Source: Candidatus Aminicenantes bacterium JdFR-78
Lineage (GTDB): Bacteria; Acidobacteriota; Aminicenantia; JdFR-78
Direction of reading: 5' to 3'
DNA length: 64,000 bases
NCBI GenBank assembly: GCA_002010665.1
Contig: MTON01000001.1
Coordinates: forward strand, 93,985 to 157,984
Notes under the pieces: generated by a model
Database searches by the model: none
Told to the model about the DNA's origin: nothing
Seen by the model: only the letters and a program-made list of their open reading frames with translations
Part shown: positions 39,726-48,316 of the stretch, one piece after another
How the letters are laid out: every line of letters starts with the position of its first letter
Numbering within the stretch: position 1 is the stretch's first letter
Program-made: the position numbers and the translations under genes

Positions 39726-40814
39726 TTAATTATTAAAGCATAATTCAGATTTTAAATTTTCTAATCTAATTACACTTACTTTTTCTTTAATCTTAACATC
39801 GAGCTTATCTCTAATTGTCTGTTGTATCTCATTTATTTTTTTATCAAAGAAAGATGATAAAACACCGACTTTAATTTCTATTATATCTTCTTTATAAAGA
39901 TTGCATTTCTCCACGAAAGACTCTGGTTCTATAGAAAATATAACTTTTCCTGAAGCAATGGACACAATTTTCTCTTCCCCTGTTCGTGTTTGTTCTTTTT
40001 GGAGTTTAACTTCCTTAATCCGGACTGTTAAATCATTCTCGATTGCATCATATAATGTAATATTTGGCTTTTTAAACAACCCTACAATGACCATCTTTGG
40101 AGATAAAGGCATTTTTGAGGCTCCAGGCATCCTCTTCCCGAGATAGAAAAGAGACTCAAAGAATTTAATGATTCTTCTTTTACGCTCATTAGAATCTACA
40201 TTGGGTAGAGGCTCAAATTTTAGGGTTTTATCTTTTTGAGGAATAGCCTCCCGTCCAATTCTCCTTACATCACACCATATAGGGAGTAAAAAAGTATTAG
40301 TATATATTCTTTTTGTAACCATTGACCCACCAGCTTCTGCTTCTGTAGTGCTAAATATAGAAGTTAAAAAATCTGTATCGTCTGGATATTCAAAAAGACC
40401 TATTGCTCCTATACTACGAATTGGCCCCGAGCGAGATTCGGATATGCCTCGTTTACCAGTTTCCTCTTTTCTAGCCATTAAATACCCAAAAAGATCATCA
40501 TCAATATATTTTTCAGGGTTGCATTCAGGTAATGGGGCAGGTTTACCAGGCTCATCTCTTGCAATATCCACCTTCTCTCCTATCTCTATCCAGTAATCTC
40601 TTATCATTCTAAAAATTGCTTGAGGACTTATTCGCGGGACAACTGTTCCATCTTCAAGATGAATAGTTTTAATATCAATTTCTGATGGTCCACCCTCTCC
40701 TGCATTAATATTTGCTGATTCCACTCTAAAAACATCTATGACTTCAATCCAGCGAGTATCATCGCCTATAATCTTTTCTATCAATTTTTTATCATTTATT
40801 TTTTTATTATTCAT
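39726..40814 (-). CDS. cas7: CRISPR-associated protein Cas7 (DevR/Cst2-like)
   Basis: DVFRVESANINAGEGGPSEIDIKTIHLEDGTVVPRISPQAIFRMIRDYW...; ATG at 40814 overlaps the orf122 stop (ATGAATAA); the ORF track starts at 40862. Confidence 0.9.
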   Translation of the reverse strand: MNNKKINDKKLIEKIIGDDTRWIEVIDVFRVESANINAGEGGPSEIDIKTIHLEDGTVVPRISPQAIFRMIRDYWIEIGEKVDIARDEPGKPAPLPECNPEKYIDDDLFGYLMARKEETGKRGISESRSGPIRSIGAIGLFEYPDDTDFLTSIFSTTEAEAGGSMVTKRIYTNTFLLPIWCDVRRIGREAIPQKDKTLKFEPLPNVDSNERKRRIIKFFESLFYLGKRMPGASKMPLSPKMVIVGLFKKPNITLYDAIENDLTVRIKEVKLQKEQTRTGEEKIVSIASGKVIFSIEPESFVEKCNLYKEDIIEIKVGVLSSFFDKKINEIQQTIRDKLDVKIKEKVSVIRLENLKSELCFNN

Positions 40815-41175
40815 TCTCCGCCTCCTCATTCTTAGTTTTTTCAAAATATCCATAATAACCAAAAAATACTCCTGTCATAAAAGCGTGTCTAAAGAATGAT
40901 TTACTTTTATTAGACAAAAGAAACAGTACTTCCGTGGAAATATTCCACTTAAATTTCTGCTCCTCTTCGTAAAAAGTTCTTATCATTTTCCTTAATATTT
41001 TATGAAATCCTTCACTTGTAGGACTATCTAATTTTAAAATCATATTATCAAACCACTTATCCCTCCCTTTTCCTTTCTTCTTGAATTCTTGTTTTAATCT
41101 TGCCCACTCACTCCCAAATCTTCTTCCTGATTCTACTATTTCATCCGCACCAGTAGAAATCAAAATCTTGGCCAT
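40807..41175 (-). CDS. Uncharacterised 122-aa Cas-operon protein (small-subunit/Cas11 candidate)
   Basis: Between cas8 and cas7, overlapping cas7 by 8 nt; predominantly helical-looking, basic: ...WARLKQEFKKKGKGRDKWFDNMILKL...FFRHAFMTGVFFGYYGYFEK. Confidence 0.75.
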   Translation of the reverse strand: MAKILISTGADEIVESGRRFGSEWARLKQEFKKKGKGRDKWFDNMILKLDSPTSEGFHKILRKMIRTFYEEEQKFKWNISTEVLFLLSNKSKSFFRHAFMTGVFFGYYGYFEKTKNEEAENE

Positions 41176-41177
41176 AT

Positions 41178-42464
41178 CTATACCTCCCTTTTTGCTTTTA
41201 AAAAAGCATTTAAGTATTTATAACCAGTAAAATAAGGAATTTTATTATCTTTCTTTTTTTGATTTATTTCTTTTCTTAATAAGGAATGTAAAAATATAAA
41301 ATCTATATTACCTTCGCTTAACATTTTCCCTAAAAATCTAAAAATCAATTTGTATCCTATAACTACTTGATCTTTCTTAAACTTTTCTATAAAAGAATTC
41401 AATCTTGACTTAAAATTATAAATTTCTCTTACTCCCCCTTCTTCATTTATCATTTCCCCAACTTTTGCTAAATAATCAAATCTTGTAATAACAAAGTGAT
41501 TGCTTATTTCTTCCGCTTGTTTAGAAATTGAAGCAAATACTATATAAACATAAGGTTTTATTCTTCCAGATAAAGAAAGAGGAAGACTTCTAAAAATAAA
41601 TAGCGGTAAATATAAGAGGTAATACAAAGCATCAATTTCACTGTATCTCCATCCCATGTCTTCAATTTCCTTTTTTAAAAATTCTCCGGCTTTATTTTTA
41701 TTAAAAATTTCATAAATATATTCATTTTCGGGTTCGTAAGGCAGATTATAAATAAAAGCGTTTTTAGCTTTAGGAAATTGGATTTTTTCTGGTCCTTTTT
41801 CTTCTAAAACTGTTCTTAAAAATAACATGGCACAATAAGGACATATTGAATGAGAAGGTTCTTCATAGAGATAAGGATTATAATTCGTCACATTTTCCAC
41901 AAAAATATTAATAGGGGGATTAAATCTTAAATTTTTAAATTCATGCTTTATTCCACAGAAAGGACATATTCTTTCTTCTCCTATAAACTCCCCGCGACTC
42001 TGAAAATAAGTATCTAAAAGCCTCTGACGCCAAAAATCTATTAACTTGTTTTTTGATATAACTACCCGATGAATAATGTTCTTCCCCTCTCTGACTTTTT
42101 CATATTTCCCTCCAGTTATAATCACTGCGTTTTTGAGCGTAGTTCTTGCATAAATAGAGCCTCCTATTGACTGTTTTGCTTTTCCAGTTAGTCCTCTTTT
42201 GGGAATCATTAAATATTTCATCTCTTCTTGTGAAACATCCCTCTCTTTTTTACTTTTGTCGATGATTTTAAATTGATAATTAGGATTCTCGAAAGGATAT
42301 GTTTCATAAAGATGAGCGATCGGCTCATATAGTGAATATAGGCCCGTCACTTCTATATCCCCTATAATCAATTTTCTAATTACGTTAATAAAATCCATTG
42401 GTGAATATAGCAGATTGTCTTTTTTTGCTTTATATTTTGCCCAGTTATATAAAGCAGTAATCAT
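41178..42464 (-). CDS. cas8: CRISPR-associated protein Cas8 (CXXC-CXXC / Cst1-like large subunit)
   Basis: CPFCGIKHEF ... CPYCAMLFLRTVLEEKGPEKIQFP zinc-finger pair; position directly upstream of orf122-cas7-cas5-cas3. Confidence 0.82.
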   Translation of the reverse strand: MITALYNWAKYKAKKDNLLYSPMDFINVIRKLIIGDIEVTGLYSLYEPIAHLYETYPFENPNYQFKIIDKSKKERDVSQEEMKYLMIPKRGLTGKAKQSIGGSIYARTTLKNAVIITGGKYEKVREGKNIIHRVVISKNKLIDFWRQRLLDTYFQSRGEFIGEERICPFCGIKHEFKNLRFNPPINIFVENVTNYNPYLYEEPSHSICPYCAMLFLRTVLEEKGPEKIQFPKAKNAFIYNLPYEPENEYIYEIFNKNKAGEFLKKEIEDMGWRYSEIDALYYLLYLPLFIFRSLPLSLSGRIKPYVYIVFASISKQAEEISNHFVITRFDYLAKVGEMINEEGGVREIYNFKSRLNSFIEKFKKDQVVIGYKLIFRFLGKMLSEGNIDFIFLHSLLRKEINQKKKDNKIPYFTGYKYLNAFLKAKREV

Positions 42465-42559
42465 ACTTTCGGTTCTTTTTGTATCATCTTATTTTCTTAA
42501 ACAAAAACTTTCCCCTTTTACCTGGAGGTTTTGCATTTCTGCTTTTTTACCCCCTTTAT

Positions 42560-42588
42560 ATATTAGTGATTTCTTGATTAGTTGTCAA
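42560..42588 (-). promoter_or_regulatory. Strong predicted sigma-70-type promoter for the cas8-cas3 operon
   Basis: Minus strand TTGACA - 17 bp - TAATAT, about 95 nt upstream of the cas8 ATG. Confidence 0.65.
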
Positions 42589-42639
42589 ATTTATTTTTGA
42601 ATCGAAAATCTTCACATAAATTTTTCCCTATTAAAAGTT

Positions 42640-43082
42640 TTATTCTTTAATTCTAAGATTCTTTATTCCCCTTTTCTCAAATTCTTCTAAATATTTTTTC
42701 AAAAAGGGTTTCCTCTTCTCCACCCATTCGTCAAAACTCATCTTTTTAAGTTCGTTCTCCCCATATTTTTCTATACAATCTCGATCAGCGAGTCTACTAA
42801 TCAATTCAAACCAGAAAAGTTTGTCTTGGAATTCATTTACATATTTTGCTATCTTTTTTCAATCGCGGATGAAAAGTAGTATTTACCATCTTCCTTATTA
42901 TATATAGCTATATTTTGGAGTTTATTTTTTACAGCATATTTTAAAAGAAATTGTTTTAAGTCCTCATACTTCTTAAGTTCTCTTTTAGGAACCCAATCCT
43001 CATATGTAATACAATCTCCCAGGATTATAAGCTCCATTAAGGATTTAAATTGTTCCTTTGATAATTTTATTTGTATTTCCAT
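42640..43082 (-). pseudogene. Uncharacterised about 147-aa protein split by a one-base frameshift in an A6 run
   Basis: ORF 42849..43082 ends ...KYYFSSAIEKR*; the -1 frame continues KIAKYVNEFQDKLFWFELISRLADRDCIEKYGENELKKMSFDEWVEKRKPFLKKYLEEFEKRGIKNLRIKE*. Junction GAAAAAAGATAG. Confidence 0.6.
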
Positions 43083-43183
43083 TGCTCCTCCTTTAATTTT
43101 TCTAAAAAAATATTTTAAAAATTCTCATAAATTCTCAAAAAAATTCTCTAACATTATCCAATTTGTACGACTATTAACATTAA

Positions 43184-43429
43184 TTAATTTTTCATTGCAA
43201 GTGCGGATTGAATTGCATGTTTTGAAGCAATAAAGCACATGTCCAGTGGAGTATACTCAGGATTATTTCTGAATATTTCCTCTGCTATTTTCACTTTCGG
43301 CTTCTCAATTTTTTTTGATTTTTTAAGGGGAAGTCGTTCTTCTCTAAAATCTTCAATTGAAGCTGGAATTGTTGTTATACTTCTCCCTTTACTTTCCTTT
43401 TCTGTAATTTCATATAATTTTGGTTTCAT
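43184..43429 (-). CDS. Uncharacterised 81-aa protein between cas6 and cas8
   Basis: MKPKLYEITEKESKGRSITTIPASIEDFREERLPLKKSKKIEKPKVKIAEEIFRNNPEYTPLDMCFIASKHAIQSALAMKN; co-oriented with cas genes. Confidence 0.65.
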   Translation of the reverse strand: MKPKLYEITEKESKGRSITTIPASIEDFREERLPLKKSKKIEKPKVKIAEEIFRNNPEYTPLDMCFIASKHAIQSALAMKN

Positions 43430-43476
43430 TATCTATTTTTTCAAATATTGCAATTAAATCAACATCTGCTTTTTAT

Positions 43477-44208
43477 TCAAATTATTTCAAAGCATCCGAA
43501 TCCCAGTGAATTTTTTGCCCCAATACCAGAGTCGTAAGCAAGGAGAAGAAGGTCCTTAGCTCCTTTTATGAGGTATTTTCCCATCCATCCTTTTATTATA
43601 AAACCTTTAAATTTTACAATCTTTTCATTTTCTTTTTTAAAAGTTAAAGGAACTATTTCAAATTCTCTCTCTGAGGGTTCCTCTCCTTTCAATGCCCTAT
43701 ATTTCTTTATTAAATTATTTTTTATCTGAAAGGAAAATTCTTCTTCCTTGGGATTATAGAAATAGGTTTTTTTCTTCCCTTCTTCTGTTTTTAATGTGGA
43801 ATAAACTGTAACTGGTGAAAGCATTCTAATTTTTATTTCTTCTTTGATATTAGGCTTAAATCCTACTGTTATTGAGTTAAGATACAAAGGATTTTTCCCA
43901 ATTTTAATCTCTTTTGCTCTTAATAAATGCTTAGCAAGACTTCTCAGTATTTTCTCCAAGGGAGAGGAGATCACTATCTTCAGAGGAGAAGAAAATTCAA
44001 TGAAGTTCTCCTTTATTCTGGCTTTACCTTGGATTCTCGAAAAAGTAAAGAAAGGGTATTTCCTCTTCTCAAATTTATATCCTTCTTCATGCAAAAAAGA
44101 TGCCAATGCTTTATCAAGATGGCTATAAAGGAAACCGTGAATGAGTTCATTATAATGAATGGGTAAAATCACTTTTGATTCAGAAAGAAACTCCAGAATT
44201 ATTCTCAT
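43477..44208 (-). CDS. cas6: CRISPR-associated endoribonuclease Cas6
   Basis: MRIILEFLSESKVILPIHYNELIHGFLYSHL...PLKIVISSPLEKIL...; C-terminal G-rich loop AYDSGIGAKNSLGFGCFEII. Confidence 0.95.
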   Translation of the reverse strand: MRIILEFLSESKVILPIHYNELIHGFLYSHLDKALASFLHEEGYKFEKRKYPFFTFSRIQGKARIKENFIEFSSPLKIVISSPLEKILRSLAKHLLRAKEIKIGKNPLYLNSITVGFKPNIKEEIKIRMLSPVTVYSTLKTEEGKKKTYFYNPKEEEFSFQIKNNLIKKYRALKGEEPSEREFEIVPLTFKKENEKIVKFKGFIIKGWMGKYLIKGAKDLLLLAYDSGIGAKNSLGFGCFEII

Positions 44209-44310
44209 TTTCTTTTTTAATTTTTGATATCATGAATTTTTTTATTTTTCAAATTTTATTTGTTATTTGAATTTTTTCTATTTTTGAGTATACTTTAAAA
44301 ATCAAAGAAG

Positions 44311-44766
44311 ATGAGGAAAAAATTCTTTTTCAACTGTTTTCGTTTTGCTTTATACAAATCGAACTTGAAGAATTGTTTATATTCACTCATAAAAAAATAT
44401 TTAAAATTATTAAAGGAATTTCCGCGAACAGAATGGAAGGGACCGCTCGGTGCAAATCTCGCCAGCAATAACAGATGCTGGATTATTACATATCTACCAA
44501 AAGGAGAATTTCTGTTTTCAGTATCTGCTCGAGAGAGAAAAGCTCTGGGACAATATCCTTATATGTTTTTTAGAATTGACAATAGGATAGTTGGAGGAAA
44601 ATGGGTTGAAACCACTGAATGGAAATATTATAATTTTCATTCTAAATTAGAGAAGGGGAAACATAAAATTAGTCTCGCGTTTATAAATGATTATTATGAT
44701 CCAAAAGCAGGAAAGGATAGAAATCTGTATGTTGGTGAATTAGAAATATTCAAAGTGATAGAATAA
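44311..44766 (+). CDS. Hypothetical protein with carbohydrate-binding-module-like C-terminus
   Basis: FFRIDNRIVGGKWVETTEWKYYNFHSKLEKGKHKISLAFINDYYDPKAGKDRNLYVGELEIFKV resembles Ca-dependent xylan-binding-type modules; no obvious signal peptide. Confidence 0.55.
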   Translation: MRKKFFFNCFRFALYKSNLKNCLYSLIKKYLKLLKEFPRTEWKGPLGANLASNNRCWIITYLPKGEFLFSVSARERKALGQYPYMFFRIDNRIVGGKWVETTEWKYYNFHSKLEKGKHKISLAFINDYYDPKAGKDRNLYVGELEIFKVIE

Positions 44767-45615
44767 ATGACTGATTTTGGTGGTGCAATTAAAAAGACAG
44801 ATAAATATGAGATCGCCATTCTTGGAATCCCTTATGATGAAAAATCCTCTTATCTAAAAGGCACTTCACTTGGACCAAGAGCCATTCGCGAAGCTTCAAC
44901 CAGCGAAATGATAAATGCCTGGACCGAACTTGATGTTAATTTAGAAGAGGATATAAACATTGTTGATTTGGGAGATTTAAGTCTTACAGATTCTGAGTCA
45001 AATATATTTAATAAAATTGAGGAAGAAGTCTATAAAATAATTCAAAGAGGGGTTATTCCAGTTATCCTAGGTGGAGACCACTCAATAACATACCCGATTG
45101 TGAAAGCTTTTTCTAGAAAATATAAAACACTTGACATACTGCATTTCGATGCTCATCCTGATTTGTATGATGAACTCTATGGAGACCCTCTATCTCACGC
45201 ATGTCCCTTTGCAAGAATAATGGAAAAGGGGCTTGCAAATAATCTTGTTCAAATAGGTATTCGAGCAAAAATAGATGAGCATGTTGAAAAAGCAAAAAAA
45301 TATAATATTAAGATGATTGAAATGAAGGATTTCAGAGATGATATATTGCTTGAATTCCACAATCCTCTTTATATTTCTTTTGACCTTGACTCCCTTGACC
45401 CTGCTTTTGCCCCAGGTGTCTCCCACCATGAACCAGGAGGTTTAACCACCCGTCAGGTTATAAAAATAATCCACAATTTAAAAGCAAACATTGTTGGAAT
45501 GGATGTAGTTGAACTCAATCCAAAGAGAGACTTAACTGGAATCACAGCTTCCGCAGCTGTTAAAGTGATAATGGAAATCATGGGAAAAATAGTTCTTCAA
45601 AGGAAGAACAAATAA
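44767..45615 (+). CDS. speB: Agmatinase / arginase-family ureohydrolase
   Basis: VILGGDHSITYPIV, LHFDAHPDLYD, YISFDLDSLDPAFAPGVSHHEPGGLT. Confidence 0.93.
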   Translation: MTDFGGAIKKTDKYEIAILGIPYDEKSSYLKGTSLGPRAIREASTSEMINAWTELDVNLEEDINIVDLGDLSLTDSESNIFNKIEEEVYKIIQRGVIPVILGGDHSITYPIVKAFSRKYKTLDILHFDAHPDLYDELYGDPLSHACPFARIMEKGLANNLVQIGIRAKIDEHVEKAKKYNIKMIEMKDFRDDILLEFHNPLYISFDLDSLDPAFAPGVSHHEPGGLTTRQVIKIIHNLKANIVGMDVVELNPKRDLTGITASAAVKVIMEIMGKIVLQRKNK

Positions 45616-45623
45616 GGTAGGTA

Positions 45624-46529
45624 TCACTCAATTTTTCTGATTTCCACAGGATCTCCGATCAATACAAGAAAATAATCAGTAATTTTACCCATATTTACTG
45701 CGATTTCCAGTGTGTCAGTTGAAGAAATCAGGCATATAAATTCTCCTAATTCTCCCTGAGCATAAGTATTTACAAATCTTGCCTCAAATTCATTATTTCC
45801 AGCTTTTATTTTAACCCTGTCTCCAAGTTTGACATTTAACTTATTTATTAAATCCCTAGAAATGTTTGTAATTATATTTCCATAACGGTCTATAAATAGA
45901 ATTTCTCCATAACATTTATTGTTTTTTATGTGAGCTTTTAAGACTTTAAATTTAACTGGGTCATTTATTTCCTTCCCAAGTTTATCAGGAGGAATTCCCT
46001 TGGAAAGCCATGCAGAAACTGGTGCAAAAATATCTCTGCCAAAAAATGTGTAAGACGGCTTACCTTTAACCATATATCTTTTATTTGTAAGATGTATAAT
46101 CTTTTCAACTTTCATATTCTCATAAATAAGCGTAAATATTCCATTATCCGGTCCAATAAAATATTTTCTATTCTTCGTTACAACCAGTATTGGTCTTGAA
46201 AGCCCTGGTCCTGGATCAACATCAGCAATGAAAATTGTTTTTTCTGGAAATTCTCGTGAAGAAAAGTAAAGCTGTGCAGAAGCCTGCCTTATGTCAAAGG
46301 AAGGGATATTGTGTGAGATATCAACAACTTTCACTTCAGGATTTATAGAAAGAATAACACCTTTAACTGCACCTGAGTAAAAATCTCTATCCCCCCAGTC
46401 TGATAAAAGTGCAATTACAGGAAAAGAGGTCTTTTCAATTTTCTGCCCTTTTTTCTGTGAACAGTAATTGATTATTAAAAATATCAGAAATATACATAAA
46501 AAAATTAAAATTTTTTTTCTTTTACTCAT
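45624..46529 (-). CDS. SAM hydroxide adenosyltransferase family (DUF62), N-terminal membrane/lipoprotein-like signal
   Basis: ALLSDWGDRDFYSGAVKGVILSINPEVKVVDISHNIPSF...VVDPGPG-like, FFGRDIFAPVSAWLSKG...IDRYGNIITNI; N-term KKILIFLCIFLIFLIINYCSQ. Confidence 0.88.
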   Translation of the reverse strand: MSKRKKILIFLCIFLIFLIINYCSQKKGQKIEKTSFPVIALLSDWGDRDFYSGAVKGVILSINPEVKVVDISHNIPSFDIRQASAQLYFSSREFPEKTIFIADVDPGPGLSRPILVVTKNRKYFIGPDNGIFTLIYENMKVEKIIHLTNKRYMVKGKPSYTFFGRDIFAPVSAWLSKGIPPDKLGKEINDPVKFKVLKAHIKNNKCYGEILFIDRYGNIITNISRDLINKLNVKLGDRVKIKAGNNEFEARFVNTYAQGELGEFICLISSTDTLEIAVNMGKITDYFLVLIGDPVEIRKIE

Positions 46530-47671
46530 TTTTCTTTTTCTATGTAACCAATTGAAGTAAAGCCAACCCAGTGATGGAGATTCGAATAATATGTAGTGCC
46601 TAAATTTACCTTTTCAAATGGTGGTGCAGGGAAGCTCAGACTTGTTCCATAACGCAGAAATATCCCAAAAAATGGTTTTCTTTCCAATTTCTGAGCAAGG
46701 TGGGCAAGGAAATCCAAACCCATGCTTACTGAAAATCGACCGCACCAGGTTATTCTGTATTCATAGGGATCTTCTGGATTAATACATTTGGAGTAAAAAT
46801 CTTTTATTTTTAAATTTTTTAACTCACCGCAGAAATAAGTTTTTATTAAATATAGATCCTGTTCAACTCCTTTTTTGTAACCATCTGCATCACATCCAAA
46901 AGGAAAATAATGATAGTAACTCCAACCATAATCACCGTAATGAACGCAGTCAGTTGAAATTAAAAAAGCTATATCCTTACCTAATTTTAAATTTTTATTT
47001 TTTATAATTTCTGCAACAACTGAAGAAAGTTTTCGTGCTAATTCATCCATTCTCTCCCATTTCATATAGGGAACTAAAATTGGAACAATTTCCACATTTC
47101 TGTTGTAATATTGGAGAAAAGGCAGAAAAGCTTCAATTGAATGTTCCACACTGTGAATCTCATTACTGACAATATAATCATCTTTATCAAGTGCTTTCTT
47201 TATATCTTCCCTAAGACTTGAAATCGGAATGTTTTTATAAGGACCTCTCCATTCAATGAATGCATCAAATACAAATTTATCTTTTACATTATAGGTTTTT
47301 GCCCAGTGACAGACTCCAAAAATAATAACTGTGGGAGCTTTTATATATCTGAAAAGCTGAATATAGCCTCTTCCAGCGTAAAAATAATCATCGTGAGGAG
47401 ATATACCAGCTATGAAATATGAATCAGGAGACAGATTATATTTTTTCTGATTTTCTATTATTTTTTCTTTTTCTACTTCTTCAAGAAATTTAACCACATA
47501 TTCAATTTGCTCTTTAGTGTGAGCAAAACCAACTAAATCAACGAGACCTCTTAAATGCTTTTGGGATGGAATGGAAATTCTTTTTAGTAACTTTTCTCTG
47601 GGAATCTGAGAATAAATCAAAGAACATATTATAAAAATTGCAATTATAATAAAAACGAACTTTCTTCTCAT
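46526..47671 (-). CDS. amrB: AmmeMemoRadiSam system protein B (MEMO1-like) with N-terminal signal
   Basis: FIAGISPHDDYFYAGRGYIQLF...VIIFGVCHW...EHSIEAFLPFLQYYNRNVEIVPILV...LISTDCVHYG; N-term FVFIIIAIFIICSLIYSQ. Confidence 0.87.
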   Translation of the reverse strand: MRRKFVFIIIAIFIICSLIYSQIPREKLLKRISIPSQKHLRGLVDLVGFAHTKEQIEYVVKFLEEVEKEKIIENQKKYNLSPDSYFIAGISPHDDYFYAGRGYIQLFRYIKAPTVIIFGVCHWAKTYNVKDKFVFDAFIEWRGPYKNIPISSLREDIKKALDKDDYIVSNEIHSVEHSIEAFLPFLQYYNRNVEIVPILVPYMKWERMDELARKLSSVVAEIIKNKNLKLGKDIAFLISTDCVHYGDYGWSYYHYFPFGCDADGYKKGVEQDLYLIKTYFCGELKNLKIKDFYSKCINPEDPYEYRITWCGRFSVSMGLDFLAHLAQKLERKPFFGIFLRYGTSLSFPAPPFEKVNLGTTYYSNLHHWVGFTSIGYIEKEK

Positions 47672-47722
47672 TGCTTTATTAATTTTTGAAATTTGGCATT
47701 TGTCATTTGGAATTTTTAAAAA

Positions 47723-48316
47723 TTATTCTCTTGGTATTAAATCATCAATTTTTCTCCACAGCTTATCAAGCTCATCCTGAGCCTTTTTAACATTGCTTTC
47801 AAGATATCCTTTAACTGTTGCTAAATCAAGCCTGATTTTCTCAATTTCCTCTGCTTCTTTTCTCTTTGCTAAAACAAGAGCTTCCCTTAATGTATAAATC
47901 GCGTTATCAATCTGTTCAAATGACTTATCCTTATTCTCATTTGCCAGGGATAATTTACAGGATATTATTTCACCTTTTGCTTTAAGTAATAGGCTCATGA
48001 GTTTTATTCTATTAACCTGCTCCTCAGTTTCTCCTTTTCTTTCAGATACAAAAGCCATTATTTTACTGACATTAGATTCTATTGAAGTCAATCTGTATTC
48101 ATAATTGGATTTGAATTTATCAAATTCTGCAGAAAGACTCTCAAATTGTTTCTCATATTTTAAAGTTCCAAGATAATAACCAACAGCTAAAGCTATTAAG
48201 ATCAAGATAAAAATTGTCAGTAAAATAACAACTATCTTCCCCTTCTCTCCATTTGCCTTACTCATTTTTTCCTCCTTTTCTTGTTCGAATATAATTGAGT
48301 TTTCTCTATTTGTCAA
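47723..48316 (-). CDS. Hypothetical single-TM coiled-coil protein
   Basis: TM IVVILLTIFILILIALAVGYYLG followed by a long coiled-coil. Confidence 0.6.
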   Translation of the reverse strand: MTNRENSIIFEQEKEEKMSKANGEKGKIVVILLTIFILILIALAVGYYLGTLKYEKQFESLSAEFDKFKSNYEYRLTSIESNVSKIMAFVSERKGETEEQVNRIKLMSLLLKAKGEIISCKLSLANENKDKSFEQIDNAIYTLREALVLAKRKEAEEIEKIRLDLATVKGYLESNVKKAQDELDKLWRKIDDLIPRE

